From contig JABBOV010000003.1 in assembly GCA_012927625.1 (NCBI GenBank), positions 620,001-684,000 of the forward strand: a DNA stretch of 64,000 bases, read 5' to 3'. The notes beneath the pieces were generated by a model that saw only the letters and a list, made by a program, of their open reading frames with translations, was not told the origin of the DNA and ran no database searches. The stretch's first letter is position 1. Every line of letters starts with the position of its first letter. A program made the translations under genes and the position numbers. This DNA is from Glaciimonas sp. (lineage in GTDB: Bacteria > Pseudomonadota > Gammaproteobacteria > Burkholderiales > Burkholderiaceae_D). Positions 1 through 8,647 of this stretch are shown piece after piece.

Positions 1-98
1 CACACCACCACTACATCGCCTTTCGCAACCCGGGTTGTGCAATCGGCCAAGACCTGGAAAGTGCCATACCACTTGCTGACGTTCTTAAGTTCAATCAT
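1..98 (-). CDS. gltL: Glutamate/aspartate ABC transporter ATP-binding protein GltL (5' part only)
   Basis: Only the first 32 codons are inside the window; the gene runs off the left edge. The readable N-terminus starts MIELKNVSKWYGTFQVL, the usual opening of GltL/GlnQ-type polar amino acid ATPases, just before the Walker A region that must lie outside. An AGGAGA ribosome binding site lies a few bases upstream of the ATG. The gene follows gltK on the same strand, so it is the last visible gene of gltI-gltJ-gltK-gltL. By family knowledge it powers uptake of glutamate and aspartate from the cytoplasmic face of the inner membrane. Confidence 0.9.
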   Translation of the reverse strand, partial: MIELKNVSKWYGTFQVLADCTTRVAKGDVVVV

Positions 99-167
99 CT
101 TGTTTCTCCTAATTTCTGAATGTGGTTTCACGTATCTGGATCGGTCGTACACTCACGTATCAACGTA

Positions 168-863
168 TCAGCGAATGATCGCGACCTTTGTCTGTAGTTT
201 TTTGACCAGCAGGGACAACCCGAAACTCATCACGAAGTACACCACAGCAACAAACAAATACATCTCCACCAAACGGCCGTCACGCTGCGCTATTTTCGAC
301 GCGACGCTAACAAAATCCGGCACCGAGCCCAATACGTACACCAGCGATACGTCCTGGAACAAGACGATGGTTTGCGTGAGCAGAATCGGAATCATGTTGC
401 GGAACGCCTGCGGCAAAATTACGTGGCCCATCATTTGCCAATAATTCATGCCAATCGCGTAGCCCGCTGCAACTTGGCCGCGCGGAATCGACTGAATTCC
501 AGAGCGCATAATCTCGCAATAATAGGCGGCTTCAAACAATACAAAAGTAATCAGCGCCGATGAAAATGCGCCGACCGGAATCGGTTGGGAAGCACCGGTA
601 ATCCAGGCGCCGATGTATGGCACCAGAAAGTAAAACCAGAAAATCACCAGGATCAATGGAATCGAGCGGATCAGATTGACGTAACTGCCGGCAACAAACC
701 CAAGCGCTTTGTTGTGAGACAAACGCATCATTGCCAGCAGAGTGCCGAATATGATGCCGCCCATCATCGCAAAGAAGGTCAGCATCAGCGTAAACTTCAT
801 GCCGGTAGTAAACAAATACAGCCAGGAACGCTGAATAACGTTGAAATCGAAATTTGCAAACAT
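168..863 (-). CDS. gltK: Glutamate/aspartate ABC transporter permease GltK
   Basis: A 231-residue inner-membrane permease of the His/Glu/Gln/Arg/opine family. It shows about five hydrophobic segments and, in the second half, the EAA-type cytoplasmic loop that contacts the ATPase (around SGIQSIPRGQVAAGYAIG). The motif RSIPLILVIFWFYFLVP is typical of GltK. It starts two bases after the gltJ stop, so the two permeases are probably translationally coupled and form the heterodimeric channel. Function in glutamate/aspartate import is inferred from family and operon context. Confidence 0.93.
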   Translation of the reverse strand: MFANFDFNVIQRSWLYLFTTGMKFTLMLTFFAMMGGIIFGTLLAMMRLSHNKALGFVAGSYVNLIRSIPLILVIFWFYFLVPYIGAWITGASQPIPVGAFSSALITFVLFEAAYYCEIMRSGIQSIPRGQVAAGYAIGMNYWQMMGHVILPQAFRNMIPILLTQTIVLFQDVSLVYVLGSVPDFVSVASKIAQRDGRLVEMYLFVAVVYFVMSFGLSLLVKKLQTKVAIIR

Positions 864-865
864 GA

Positions 866-1615
866 TTAGTGTCCTCCCGTGTTGCTACTGGCGACAATAA
901 ATCCCGGGACCGCTGTTTTGCGCTCCAGCCAATGTGCCAAAAACAACGCAAACGCCGACACAATGATGTAAATGATGGTCGCTGCCGTGAGCGATTCAAA
1001 AGTCTGGAATGTGAATTCGCGCATCGAGTAAGCCGCAGCAGTCAGTTCCACCAGGCCGATGGTCAGCGCTACCGAACTGTTCTTGATGATCGCCGCAAAT
1101 TCATTGGTCAGCGCCGGAATAATGATGCGAAACGACATCGGCAACAATATATAACGATAGGTTTGCGGCAAGGTTAATCCGAGCGCTGTTCCTGCCATTC
1201 TCTGACCACGCGGCAAGGCCTCGATTCCAGTCGATACCTGGATCGCGACCCGCGCCGAGGTGAAGAACCCCAGCGCCAGAAAGGCTGTAATGAAAGATGA
1301 GTTCGGCAACGCTTTGAGCCAATTGCCCAGGCTTGCGGGCACAAGCTCCGGCACCACGAAATACCACAAGAACATTTGTACGATTAGCGGAATATTACGA
1401 AATAGTTCGATATAAGCGTTCGACAAGCGCACCAGCCACTTGTTGGGCATGGTGCGTACGGTGCCAATCACGGTGCCAATTACGAGCGCCATGATCCAGG
1501 CGCTAACCGCGGTGGCAAGTGTCCATTGCAATCCCGCTAACAACGTTTCCATATAGGTATGTACGCCGTCAGGAGACTCTTGCCAGTAAATATTCCAGTT
1601 CCAGGGATAATGCAT
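866..1615 (-). CDS. gltJ: Glutamate/aspartate ABC transporter permease GltJ
   Basis: A 249-residue permease, the partner of GltK. It opens with the GltJ-like stretch MHYPWNWNIYW, has several transmembrane helices, and contains the motif ELFRNIPLIVQMFLWYF and the EAA loop (STGIEALPRGQRMAGTALG). An AGGAG-type site precedes the ATG. It lies downstream of gltI across a 136-base gap that holds a hairpin likely to reduce read-through, so permease levels are expected to be lower than binding protein levels. Confidence 0.93.
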   Translation of the reverse strand: MHYPWNWNIYWQESPDGVHTYMETLLAGLQWTLATAVSAWIMALVIGTVIGTVRTMPNKWLVRLSNAYIELFRNIPLIVQMFLWYFVVPELVPASLGNWLKALPNSSFITAFLALGFFTSARVAIQVSTGIEALPRGQRMAGTALGLTLPQTYRYILLPMSFRIIIPALTNEFAAIIKNSSVALTIGLVELTAAAYSMREFTFQTFESLTAATIIYIIVSAFALFLAHWLERKTAVPGFIVASSNTGGH

Positions 1616-1700
1616 TTTGTATCTCCTCTTTGATGGGAGTGGGCCAGAATTATTGCGGTATCTTCAGGGGCACAGGCACCAATCTGTGTGCTCCATTAAA

Positions 1701-1726
1701 ACAAAAATGGGAGGCTTTCGCCCCCC
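1701..1726 (-). terminator. Intrinsic terminator or attenuator between gltI and gltJ
   Basis: On the minus strand a 7-bp stem GGGGGGC/GCCTCCC closes a GAAA tetraloop (1709-1726; one G-U pair) and is followed by ATTTTTG. It lies just after the gltI stop and before gltJ, where a partial terminator would favour the binding protein over the membrane subunits. Confidence 0.7.
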
Positions 1727-1751
1727 TATTTTACTGATTGCAATATTGAAT

Positions 1752-2708
1752 TTATTTTTTCTTGGAAGAACCTTTTTGCGCTTCAGGTACTACAGCGTAG
1801 GCAGCAGGATCAGGAGAATCGGTCGGCTTGGCAAATGCCGCCTTCAATTCCGCACTCATCGGCACATTCAGATTGATGCCTTTTGGTGGGATTGGAGACT
1901 GGAACCATTTTTTGTAAATTGCGTTGATTTCGCCCGATTTGTAGACGCTCGACAATGCTGCATCGACCGCTTTCTTGAACTCAGGGTCGTTGCGGCGTTC
2001 GATAATACCGTATGGTTCGACCGACAATGCTTCGGCGGTGATCGCGTAATCGACTGGAGCCTTGGAACTGGCGGCCAGCGAAAACAACAGGATGTCATCC
2101 ATCGCAAATGCCACTGCGCGGCCGGTTTCCACCATCAAAAATGCCTCGGCGTGATCTTTCGCGGCCAGAATATTCATGCCCAGATTACGTTCGCCATTCA
2201 GCGTTGTGATTTGCTTCAGGTTCGAAGTGCCGGAAGTTGAGACGATGGTCTTGCCCTTCATGTCGGCCAGCGTTTTGATATTGGCTGATTTTTTGGATAG
2301 CAGGCGATTGGCGGTAATGAACATGGTCGGAGCGAAAGCAACGACTCTCTGGCGTTCAGCATTATTGGTAGCGGAGCCGCAGGCCAGATCAATGGTGCCG
2401 TTCGAGATCAAAGGAATCCGGGTGGCCGAAGTGACTGGAATCATCTTGACATTGAGCGCGGTCATTCCAAGCTGCTTCTGGATCGCAGTGGCTGCTTTCA
2501 TACACAGGTCAATCGAGTAGCCCTGATAGGACTGCTTGTCGTCGAGGTAAGAAAATGGAATCGAAGAGTCGCGCACACCCAACGTGATGGTCCCGCTATC
2601 CTTGATTTTTTTAAGCGTACCGGTCAGCTCTGCAGCTTGAACCGCACCGGCAAACAAACCGGCACCGATCAGAGCAACGACACATTTTGACATTGTATGA
2701 ATTTGCAT
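1752..2708 (-). CDS. gltI: Periplasmic glutamate/aspartate-binding protein GltI
   Basis: Solute-binding protein of the polar amino acid ABC family, 318 residues from the chosen start. The ATG at 2708 is preferred over an upstream in-frame start at 2765 because AGGAG lies 9 bases before it and a clean signal peptide follows (KCVVALIGAGLFAGAVQA, cleavage near residues 25-26). The mature protein shows the SBP family 3 pattern, including GTITLGVRDSSIPFSYLD and FMKGKTI-like lobe elements. It is the first gene of the glt operon and captures glutamate/aspartate in the periplasm for GltJKL. Its neighbour, glutamate dehydrogenase, could deaminate the imported glutamate. Confidence 0.93.
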   Translation of the reverse strand: MQIHTMSKCVVALIGAGLFAGAVQAAELTGTLKKIKDSGTITLGVRDSSIPFSYLDDKQSYQGYSIDLCMKAATAIQKQLGMTALNVKMIPVTSATRIPLISNGTIDLACGSATNNAERQRVVAFAPTMFITANRLLSKKSANIKTLADMKGKTIVSTSGTSNLKQITTLNGERNLGMNILAAKDHAEAFLMVETGRAVAFAMDDILLFSLAASSKAPVDYAITAEALSVEPYGIIERRNDPEFKKAVDAALSSVYKSGEINAIYKKWFQSPIPPKGINLNVPMSAELKAAFAKPTDSPDPAAYAVVPEAQKGSSKKK

Positions 2709-3054
2709 AAATCTAACTCCTGGAAAATATTTCAATATTATGGATGGCATCTGATTTTTCAGCATCTGCGCGCTGATGATTTTTTATTGAATCATACCAG
2801 TGGAAGAATATTGCCTCCCTGGAGAAAGCATTATCCCCGCCGCTGAAGATGAAACCAATAGCACTATAGATGTTTGGCGCGCAACGTGCGGCCTCTGCAA
2901 TATGCATTTTTCATGCCATCAGTGCACAAGAGTAACTTATTCCGAATCAAAAACGCTGTATATAAGGGTTATTACGTATAAAAATACTTCCGTGTACAAC
3001 ACGGGGGTATTTTCCCAAACAATTGGAGCCATGCCGAAATCGTTCAGCCCCTGC
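2709..3054. other. Intergenic region between gltI and gdhA
   Basis: This 346-base stretch holds the leader of gltI and the terminator of gdhA (2980-3011). Short frames through it on both strands lack plausible starts and similarity, so I see no gene. I could not pick a convincing -35/-10 pair for gltI. Confidence 0.6.
2980..3011 (-). terminator. Intrinsic terminator of gdhA
   Basis: The arms AATACTTCCGTG (2983-2994) and CACGGGGGTATT (3000-3011) pair over 12 bp, counting two G-U pairs, around a TACAA loop. Read on the minus strand the stem is followed by a run of Ts (2984-2980). It lies about 45 bases beyond the gdhA stop. Confidence 0.75.
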
Positions 3055-4338
3055 TTACGGATACAAACCGCGCACTTCCCGCGCCTGCAGCACGCGCGTA
3101 CATGCGACGATGAAAGCTGCGGTGCGAAACGAGGTCTTGTGTTGTTCAGCCACTTCCCATATCGAATTAAACGCTTCGCGCATGATCCGAGTCAGCCGCT
3201 GGTTGATTTCATCCTCGCTCCAGAAGAAGCTGGAAAAATCCTGCACCCATTCAAAGTAACTGACCGTGACGCCGCCTGCATTGGCAATTACGTCCGGCAC
3301 GATCAGCACGCCTTTATCGTGCAGGATATCGTCGGCCTCCGGGGTAGTCGGGCCATTGGCGCCTTCCAGGATGATTTTTGCACGAATCAGGTGCGCATTC
3401 GAAGCGTTGATCTGCTGTTCCAGTGCAGCAGGGATCAGGATGTCGCAATCGACGCCCCAGAACTGTTCGTTCTTTAGCACTGCTTCGGCAGCAAAACCTT
3501 CGACGCTACCGTTCGCGGCCACATGCACCAGCAACGCCGGCACATCCAGGCCGCGCTCGTCATATACGGTGCTGACATGATCTTGGACTGCCACCACTTT
3601 GGCGCCCGCTTCGGCGAATAATCGTGCCGCAATCCCGCCGACGTTACCAAAACCCTGCACTGCAATCCGTGCGCCCTTGATTTCCATGCCGCGCTTGGCT
3701 GCCGCCTCGCAACCGACCACATACACGCCGCGTCCGGTCGCTTCGCGCCGTCCCAAACTGCCGCCCAGAGAAATCGGCTTACCGGTAACAACCCCGGTTG
3801 CGGTGCCGCCCACGTTCATCGAGTAAGTGTCCATCATCCACGCCATGGTTTGCTCGTTGGTGTTGACGTCGGGTGCCGGAATGTCCTTGGTGGGGCCGAT
3901 AATGATGCCGATTTCGCTGGTATAGCGTCGCGTCATACGCTGCAACTCGCCTTTCGAAAGCGTCTTGGGATCAACCCGAATGCCACCTTTAGCGCCACCG
4001 TAAGGGACGTTCACCGCAGCATTTTTGACCGTCATCCAGGCCGACAAGGCCATCACTTCAGACAGCGTTACGTCCTGATGGAAACGCACACCGCCTTTGC
4101 CGGGACCGCGCGACAGGTTGTGCTGCACACGGTACCCCTCAAAGTGTGCGACGCTGCCGTCATCGCGCTCAATCGGCACATCGACGATCAGGATGCGCTT
4201 GGGACGCTTGAGCGTTTCCACCCAGCGCGCCAGAGAACCGAGATAAGGCGTGACGCGATCGATTTGTTCGAGATACACCCCCCATGGGCCTAAATTACTG
4301 CGGTCAAGATACGAGGGAATAATGTGCTTGCTGGACAT
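3055..4338 (-). CDS. gdhA: Glu/Leu/Phe/Val-type glutamate dehydrogenase
   Basis: Interconverts glutamate and 2-oxoglutarate plus ammonium in the cytoplasm. The chosen start (ATG at 4338, [11 protein letters not shown]) gives 427 residues, a usual length for the family, and has AGGAG 10 bases upstream; the longer frame to 4428 has no such support. The dehydrogenase domain contains the substrate-binding and catalytic-lysine region [16 protein letters not shown] near residue 115, and the C-terminal Rossmann domain has [11 protein letters not shown]. Family resemblance suggests an NAD-dependent catabolic enzyme, but cofactor preference cannot be read with certainty. It lies beside a glutamate importer, consistent with use of external glutamate as carbon and nitrogen source. 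Confidence 0.92.
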   Translation of the reverse strand: MSSKHIIPSYLDRSNLGPWGVYLEQIDRVTPYLGSLARWVETLKRPKRILIVDVPIERDDGSVAHFEGYRVQHNLSRGPGKGGVRFHQDVTLSEVMALSAWMTVKNAAVNVPYGGAKGGIRVDPKTLSKGELQRMTRRYTSEIGIIIGPTKDIPAPDVNTNEQTMAWMMDTYSMNVGGTATGVVTGKPISLGGSLGRREATGRGVYVVGCEAAAKRGMEIKGARIAVQGFGNVGGIAARLFAEAGAKVVAVQDHVSTVYDERGLDVPALLVHVAANGSVEGFAAEAVLKNEQFWGVDCDILIPAALEQQINASNAHLIRAKIILEGANGPTTPEADDILHDKGVLIVPDVIANAGGVTVSYFEWVQDFSSFFWSEDEINQRLTRIMREAFNSIWEVAEQHKTSFRTAAFIVACTRVLQAREVRGLYP

Positions 4339-4585
4339 AGTGTGAATAGCTCCTGGAAAGTTTATATGGCGGAATTTTATACGCCGATTTTTAGCAAACG
4401 ACTTGCTGCAACCAAGTCGACACAGCATCGTAAAGGTGTGCTCCCTGCCAAGGCAAATGCTTTGTACGCATGTAACTATGCAATATGCACATAGTTTAAA
4501 ATAAAAAATGTAGGCGCCTTAAATCACCGCCGCCATATACCCGTGACAATGTCTGATCCAGCCAAGAATTAACCCGAAATTGAGC

Positions 4586-5563
4586 CTACTTACGTACCGA
4601 TTTTAGCGGTATTTCCGTCTGACTGCGCCGCATCAAGTATTCCCACAGGCGCGCGACTAGCGGCTTGCCCGGGTGCAGCACGGAAGGTCGCTCGCGATAC
4701 AAACGGATCTCCATTACAACTTCCCAAGCGCTACTGTCGTTCCCGCTGCCGCCGTCGGCGCGCACCAGGCGTTTATCCTTTATTTCGCGCGTCACTGCGG
4801 ATTCCGGCAGAAACGCCACGCCGCGCCCTTCCAGCGCCATCATTTTCAAGCCTTCGGCCATGTCGGTTTCATAGCATTTGTCCAGATGCAAAACGGTTTT
4901 AGTATTAGCCAGAATCAATTCCACCATGCGGCCGAAATAAGCATTGTTGGTATACGAAAGAAAGGGTAACGGTGCGGCGCTGCTGCCCGGCAGCAGAAAT
5001 TTCGGCACTGTTGTACGCACTGTCGTTTTATCGCAGCGGGAATACGCACGTAGCGATTCGCGCCCCAGCGTGAGCATGTCGTAGCGGCTGGCATCAAGTT
5101 GCAGCGGCTGTAGCGGATGGTGATAGCAGAGCAACAAATCGCAGCCGCCTTCGACTAAGGTCATCACTGCATCATGCACATTGAGTGCAATCAGGCGCGT
5201 GCTGATGTGGCCGAAGCCGGATTCCAGTGCGGTCATCCACTTCGGCATATAGGTCAGCGACAAGGTATGCGGCACCGCGAAATCGATGGTAGTCAGGGCC
5301 GCCTTATGCTTGCCGCGCAACAGCGCCCGTGCATTGTTGATCTGTCCCAACACTTCCAGCGATTGCTCGTAAAACACGTCGCCGGCGGGCGTCAGCCGGG
5401 TCGGGTACGAAGTACGGTCGATCAGATCTGTGCCAAGCCACGATTCGAGCGATTGAATACGGCGCGAAAATGCCGGCTGCGTGACATGACGCAGCGCAGC
5501 AGAACGACTAAAACTACCGGTTTCCGCCAAAGAAATGAAGTCTTCAAGCCATTTGGTATCCAT
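4586..5563 (-). CDS. LysR-family regulator, HypT (YjiE)-like
   Basis: A 325-residue LysR-type regulator. Residues 1-60 form the winged helix-turn-helix (ETGSFSRSAALRHVTQPAFS, then RRIQSLE), followed by a periplasmic-binding-protein-like effector domain. The start MDTKWLEDFISLAETGSFS and the phrases PHTLSLTYMPKW and TDMAEGLKMMALEGRGVAFL resemble the hypochlorite-responsive regulator HypT of E. coli, so it may belong to that branch; its signal is not known. It begins 6 bases after the stop of the upstream ABC exporter gene, with an SD-like AGGA overlapping that stop, so the two are probably co-transcribed and coupled. The next gene downstream, gdhA, is 247 bases away. Confidence 0.88.
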   Translation of the reverse strand: MDTKWLEDFISLAETGSFSRSAALRHVTQPAFSRRIQSLESWLGTDLIDRTSYPTRLTPAGDVFYEQSLEVLGQINNARALLRGKHKAALTTIDFAVPHTLSLTYMPKWMTALESGFGHISTRLIALNVHDAVMTLVEGGCDLLLCYHHPLQPLQLDASRYDMLTLGRESLRAYSRCDKTTVRTTVPKFLLPGSSAAPLPFLSYTNNAYFGRMVELILANTKTVLHLDKCYETDMAEGLKMMALEGRGVAFLPESAVTREIKDKRLVRADGGSGNDSSAWEVVMEIRLYRERPSVLHPGKPLVARLWEYLMRRSQTEIPLKSVRK

Positions 5564-5569
5564 AGTTTC

Positions 5570-7429
5570 CTAGATGATTGCCATCTGCTCCGGGTCGGAG
5601 GCACCCACGGGCGACGAGTCCAGCAATTCATCCTGGCGCGCCTGCTGGCGCTGCCACATTTGCGCATAAGCGCCATCTGCCGCCAGCAACGCGGTGTGGG
5701 TGCCGCGCTCGATGATGCGGCCGTGGTCAAGCACCAAAATCTGCTGGGCATCCGCAATGGTCGACAAGCGATGCGCAATCACCAGCGTGGTGCGGTTTTT
5801 GGCGATTTCTTTGAGTTGCGCCTGGATCGCTTGCTCGGATCTGGAATCCAGTGCCGAGGTGGCTTCATCGAAGACCAGGATCGCCGGGTCTTTCAGCACG
5901 GTGCGGGCAATCGCGACCCGCTGTTTTTCGCCGCCGGATAATTTCAGGCCGCGCTCGCCGACTTTGGTGGCGTAACCGTCCGGCAAGCTTTCTATGAAGT
6001 CGTGGATATACGCCGCTCTGGCCGCGCTGACGATCTCTTCCTTGCTGGCGCCCGGTTTGCCGTAGGCGATGTTGTATTCGATGGTGTCATTGAACAGCAC
6101 GGTATCCTGCGGCACGATGCCAATCGTAGCGCGCAAGGAGCCTTGCGTGACGTCACGCAAATCGTGTCCATCAATCGTAATGCTGCCGGCGTCCAGATCA
6201 TAAAAACGGAACAGCAGCCGCGATAGCGTCGATTTACCCGATCCGCTATGGCCGACCACTGCCGTCGTGGTGCCGGCGGGAATCGTGAAATCGACATCGA
6301 ACAAAATCTGCCGGTTCGGCTCGTAACTGAAATCGATATGCGAAAAATGCAGCTCGGCACCCTTGACCTGCAGCGGTTTGGCGCCGGCACTATCTGCCAC
6401 TTCGCGGTTCTGGTCGAGCAGCGCGAATAGCCGCTCCATGTCGGCCAGGCTTTGCTTGATTTCACGATAAATCACGCCCAGAAAATTTAGCGGAATATAC
6501 AACTGGATCATGAAAGCGTTGACCAGCACCAGATCGCCCAGCGTCATCGTGCCGTCAATCACGCCTTGGGTCGCGCGCCACAGAATCAGCGTGACCGCAG
6601 TGGCGATGATGATCGACTGACCGGTGTTGAGCAGCGATAACGAGGTCTGCGACTTCACCGCAGCAGCTTCATAACCCTGCAAGCCCTCGTCGTAGCGATT
6701 GGCTTCGTAATCTTCGTTGCCGAAATACTTAACTGTCTCGTAATTGATCAGAGAATCAATCGCCTTGGTGCTGGCTTTCGACTCCAGATCGTTCATGGTG
6801 CGACGAAAATGCGTGCGCCACTCGGTCACCAGCACGGTAAAACCGATATAGGAAGTCAGCGCCACAACCGTAATGACCGAAAACCAGATGTCGTAGTGAA
6901 GTGCCAGATAACCGAGCACCAGCGTGATCTCGATCAAAGTCGGCAGGATATTGAACAGCGTAAACGACACTAGCGTAGAAATGCCGCGTGTACCGCGTTC
7001 GATATCGCGGGTCATGCCGCCGGTCTGCCGGTTCAGGTGGAACCGCAGCGACAGCGCATGCAAATGCCGGAACACCCGCAACGCGATGGTGCGCACTGCC
7101 CGTTGCGTAACCTTGGCAAAAATAAATTCGCGTAATTCCGTAAACAGCGTGGTCGACATCCGCAGCACGCCGTACGCCACCAGAATTCCAAGCGGCAACA
7201 CCAGCATTGCTTGCGGATTAGTTGGACTGAGCGTCAGGCGGTCGACCAAAGCCTTCAACACCAGCGGCACGCCGACATTAGCCAGTTTGGCGCCGACCAG
7301 AAACAATAGCGCAAAAATCACCCGCCATTTGTATACCCACAAATAGGGAAACAGAGTTTTTAGCGTGGCCCAATCGTTGCGATGGCCTTGCGAGGCGGGA
7401 GGTAGCGGTGAACTGGAGTGACGACGCAT
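5570..7429 (-). CDS. ATM1-type ABC exporter (fused membrane and ATPase domains)
   Basis: A 619-residue half-transporter: six-helix ABC transmembrane domain (about residues 40-330) followed by a nucleotide-binding domain with Walker [13 protein letters not shown], signature LSGGEKQRVAIAR and Walker B ILVFDEATSALDS. The NBD and the phrase VKYFGNEDYEANRYDEGLQG are typical of the ATM1/HMT1 branch, which exports glutathione-linked or metal-linked compounds; the real substrate is unknown. The ATG at 7429 is preferred over a TTG at 7456, because the latter has no ribosome site and adds nine residues outside the family consensus. It forms a two-gene unit with the LysR gene downstream. Confidence 0.88.
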   Translation of the reverse strand: MRRHSSSPLPPASQGHRNDWATLKTLFPYLWVYKWRVIFALLFLVGAKLANVGVPLVLKALVDRLTLSPTNPQAMLVLPLGILVAYGVLRMSTTLFTELREFIFAKVTQRAVRTIALRVFRHLHALSLRFHLNRQTGGMTRDIERGTRGISTLVSFTLFNILPTLIEITLVLGYLALHYDIWFSVITVVALTSYIGFTVLVTEWRTHFRRTMNDLESKASTKAIDSLINYETVKYFGNEDYEANRYDEGLQGYEAAAVKSQTSLSLLNTGQSIIIATAVTLILWRATQGVIDGTMTLGDLVLVNAFMIQLYIPLNFLGVIYREIKQSLADMERLFALLDQNREVADSAGAKPLQVKGAELHFSHIDFSYEPNRQILFDVDFTIPAGTTTAVVGHSGSGKSTLSRLLFRFYDLDAGSITIDGHDLRDVTQGSLRATIGIVPQDTVLFNDTIEYNIAYGKPGASKEEIVSAARAAYIHDFIESLPDGYATKVGERGLKLSGGEKQRVAIARTVLKDPAILVFDEATSALDSRSEQAIQAQLKEIAKNRTTLVIAHRLSTIADAQQILVLDHGRIIERGTHTALLAADGAYAQMWQRQQARQDELLDSSPVGASDPEQMAII

Positions 7430-7466
7430 GGCACGAATGGCTCTTTTATGATTCAATCAGGGGTGA

Positions 7467-7489
7467 TTTTGCGCGATTGTTGCGCAAAA
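7467..7489. repeat. Small inverted repeat in the leader of the ABC exporter gene
   Basis: TTTTGCGC and GCGCAAAA flank a 7-base centre 40-60 bases upstream of the exporter start. It could be an RNA hairpin in the 5' leader or an operator. No partner copy was found. Confidence 0.4.
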
Positions 7490-7541
7490 ATCCTATAAAA
7501 AGTAATCCTAGAAACCTCCGTTGGACCGGGCCGAGTGTGCG

Positions 7542-7625
7542 TTTTTCCGGCTCTCTGGCTAGGCGCGACGACGAAGCAACCTTCATGTTGCCAAGAGAAG
7601 CAACGACGCCAGAGAGCCGGAAAAA
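7542..7625. repeat. Perfect 18-bp inverted repeat with 48-bp centre
   Basis: The arms at 7542-7559 and 7608-7625 are exact reverse complements, starting TTTTTCCGGCTCTCTGGC. The centre contains a further small hairpin (GCAAC/GTTGC) and two copies of GAAGCAAC. It lies in the 348-base space between the divergent exporter and yciA genes. The outer arms read T-tract to A-tract, the wrong polarity for an intrinsic terminator, so a mobile or regulatory palindrome is more likely. Confidence 0.7.
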
Positions 7626-7777
7626 TGTGCAATCGGTTCCGTAGCGCTTTCACCCGAATGGTGAACGGCTTAAATGGCACAATCCTAAATATATTCAAAC
7701 ACTTATCGAAGCTGATTAGCGGTCAACTGAGGTTCCTAGGATAATAGCCCTGAATTGTAGCCCTTCCGAGAAAATCC

Positions 7778-8239
7778 ATGATGCCGAAACCACTAAGCAA
7801 AACCACAACCGCCCTCCACCAAGGCTTGCCTCCAGGCCTGATGCCAACGCTGCGCATGATGCCGATGCCGTCGGATGCGAATATCCACGGCGACGTTTTT
7901 GGCGGCTGGATCATGTCCCAGGTCGATATCGCAGGGGCGATTCCCGCCGCCCGGCGCGCCAATGGCCGGGTCGCGACCATCGCTGTGAATTCGTTCCTGT
8001 TCAAGCATCCGGTATTCGTCGGCGATTTGCTATCGTTCTATGCCGAGGTGGTCCGGGTCGGCAACACCTCGATCACCGTCAACGTCGAAGTGTATGCGGA
8101 GCGCAACCGACTGGAAGCAGAAACTGTCAAAGTCACCGAAGCCACCCTGACCTACGTCGCCACCAGCGAAGACCGCAAACCGCGCCAGATTCCGCCACTA
8201 AAATCACTCACGACGCCAGCCGCAGATACCGCGTATTAA
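7778..8239 (+). CDS. yciA: Acyl-CoA thioesterase, YciA-like hotdog protein
   Basis: A 153-residue hotdog-fold thioesterase. The signature DANIHGDVFGGWIMSQVDIA (about residues 33-52) is the YciA/BACH active-site helix region, including the conserved aspartates, and FKHPVFVGDLLSFYAEV follows as in the family. It hydrolyses acyl-CoAs to free acid and CoA in the cytoplasm and may adjust acyl-CoA pools for membrane lipid synthesis. Two adjacent ATGs compete for the start; the first is used with a weak GAGA site. It is monocistronic and divergent from the ABC exporter. Confidence 0.92.
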   Translation: MMPKPLSKTTTALHQGLPPGLMPTLRMMPMPSDANIHGDVFGGWIMSQVDIAGAIPAARRANGRVATIAVNSFLFKHPVFVGDLLSFYAEVVRVGNTSITVNVEVYAERNRLEAETVKVTEATLTYVATSEDRKPRQIPPLKSLTTPAADTAY

Positions 8240-8255
8240 AAGCATACTTAATATT

Positions 8256-8312
8256 GTATTTTTCAAATCGGCTTAAATACATGCGGTAAAGCATAGTTTT
8301 TTTACTATACCC
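8256..8312 (-). repeat. GCATAT-core intergenic element, copy 1
   Basis: Read on the minus strand: GGGTAT, 22 nt, GCATGT, 19 nt, ATAC. The core is preceded by CTTTACC and the end by GAAAA, as in the other copies. It lies 16 bases downstream of yciA. See the family finding. Confidence 0.65.
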
Positions 8313-8378
8313 AGCCAATATTACGTTATCACTTATTTATTCAAATCCATATCAATCAGGCATGCAGTGGCAGGATTT

Positions 8379-8452
8379 TGTATGAGCGCACCCGGGTGCA
8401 AAAGCAATCGCCAGACTGCAACCGTTGGTCGCAGCCAGGCCCGCTCCTGCAA
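8379..8452. repeat. Degenerate family-A REP palindrome
   Basis: GAGCGCACCCGGGTGC followed by AAAGCAATCGCCAGACTGCA matches, with scattered changes, the copy left of the transposase at 20167-20210, then ends in an inverted CCGCTCCTGC arm. It shows that the repeat unit is longer than the palindrome itself. Confidence 0.6.
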
Positions 8453-8508
8453 CAGTTTCTGCTTGAAGGCATCTTGCAGCAATCTGAATAAATACTAAAA
8501 GTCAAAGA

Positions 8509-8537
8509 TTGACTACAGTATGTCAATGCGCTATAAC
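8509..8537 (+). promoter_or_regulatory. Sigma-70-like promoter with overlapping palindrome
   Basis: TTGACT (8509-8514) and TATAAC (8532-8537) are 17 bases apart. The inverted repeat ATTGAC/GTCAAT (8 bases between arms) overlaps the -35 box and looks like an operator. It points at the glycine-zipper gene at 8648. Confidence 0.6.
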
Positions 8538-8647
8538 TGTCCGCATATCATGTGTAAACATTAACAGTTTTTACTCGATATAGATTTAATTTCCCCCTCA
8601 GAAAAGCAGCTTGTTAATGGCGCCGTCAGGCGAACAGGAGCAACGCA

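Larger units (their letters stand above)
8240..8647. other. Intergenic region rich in repeats and one promoter
   Basis: This 408-base stretch has no convincing gene. It holds a GCATAT-core element (8256-8312), a degenerate REP palindrome (8379-8452) and a sigma-70-like promoter (8509-8537) for the next gene, followed by a leader of about 100 bases. Confidence 0.7.

Noticed and set aside
4339-4585. Small RNA or gene between the LysR gene and gdhA
   Set aside because: No conserved structure or frame; probably only the gdhA promoter region.
8518-8567. GTAT-N21-GCATAT just before the glycine-zipper gene
   Set aside because: The ATAC end is absent and the sequence overlaps a promoter, so it may be chance. 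Kept only as a possible degenerate copy.
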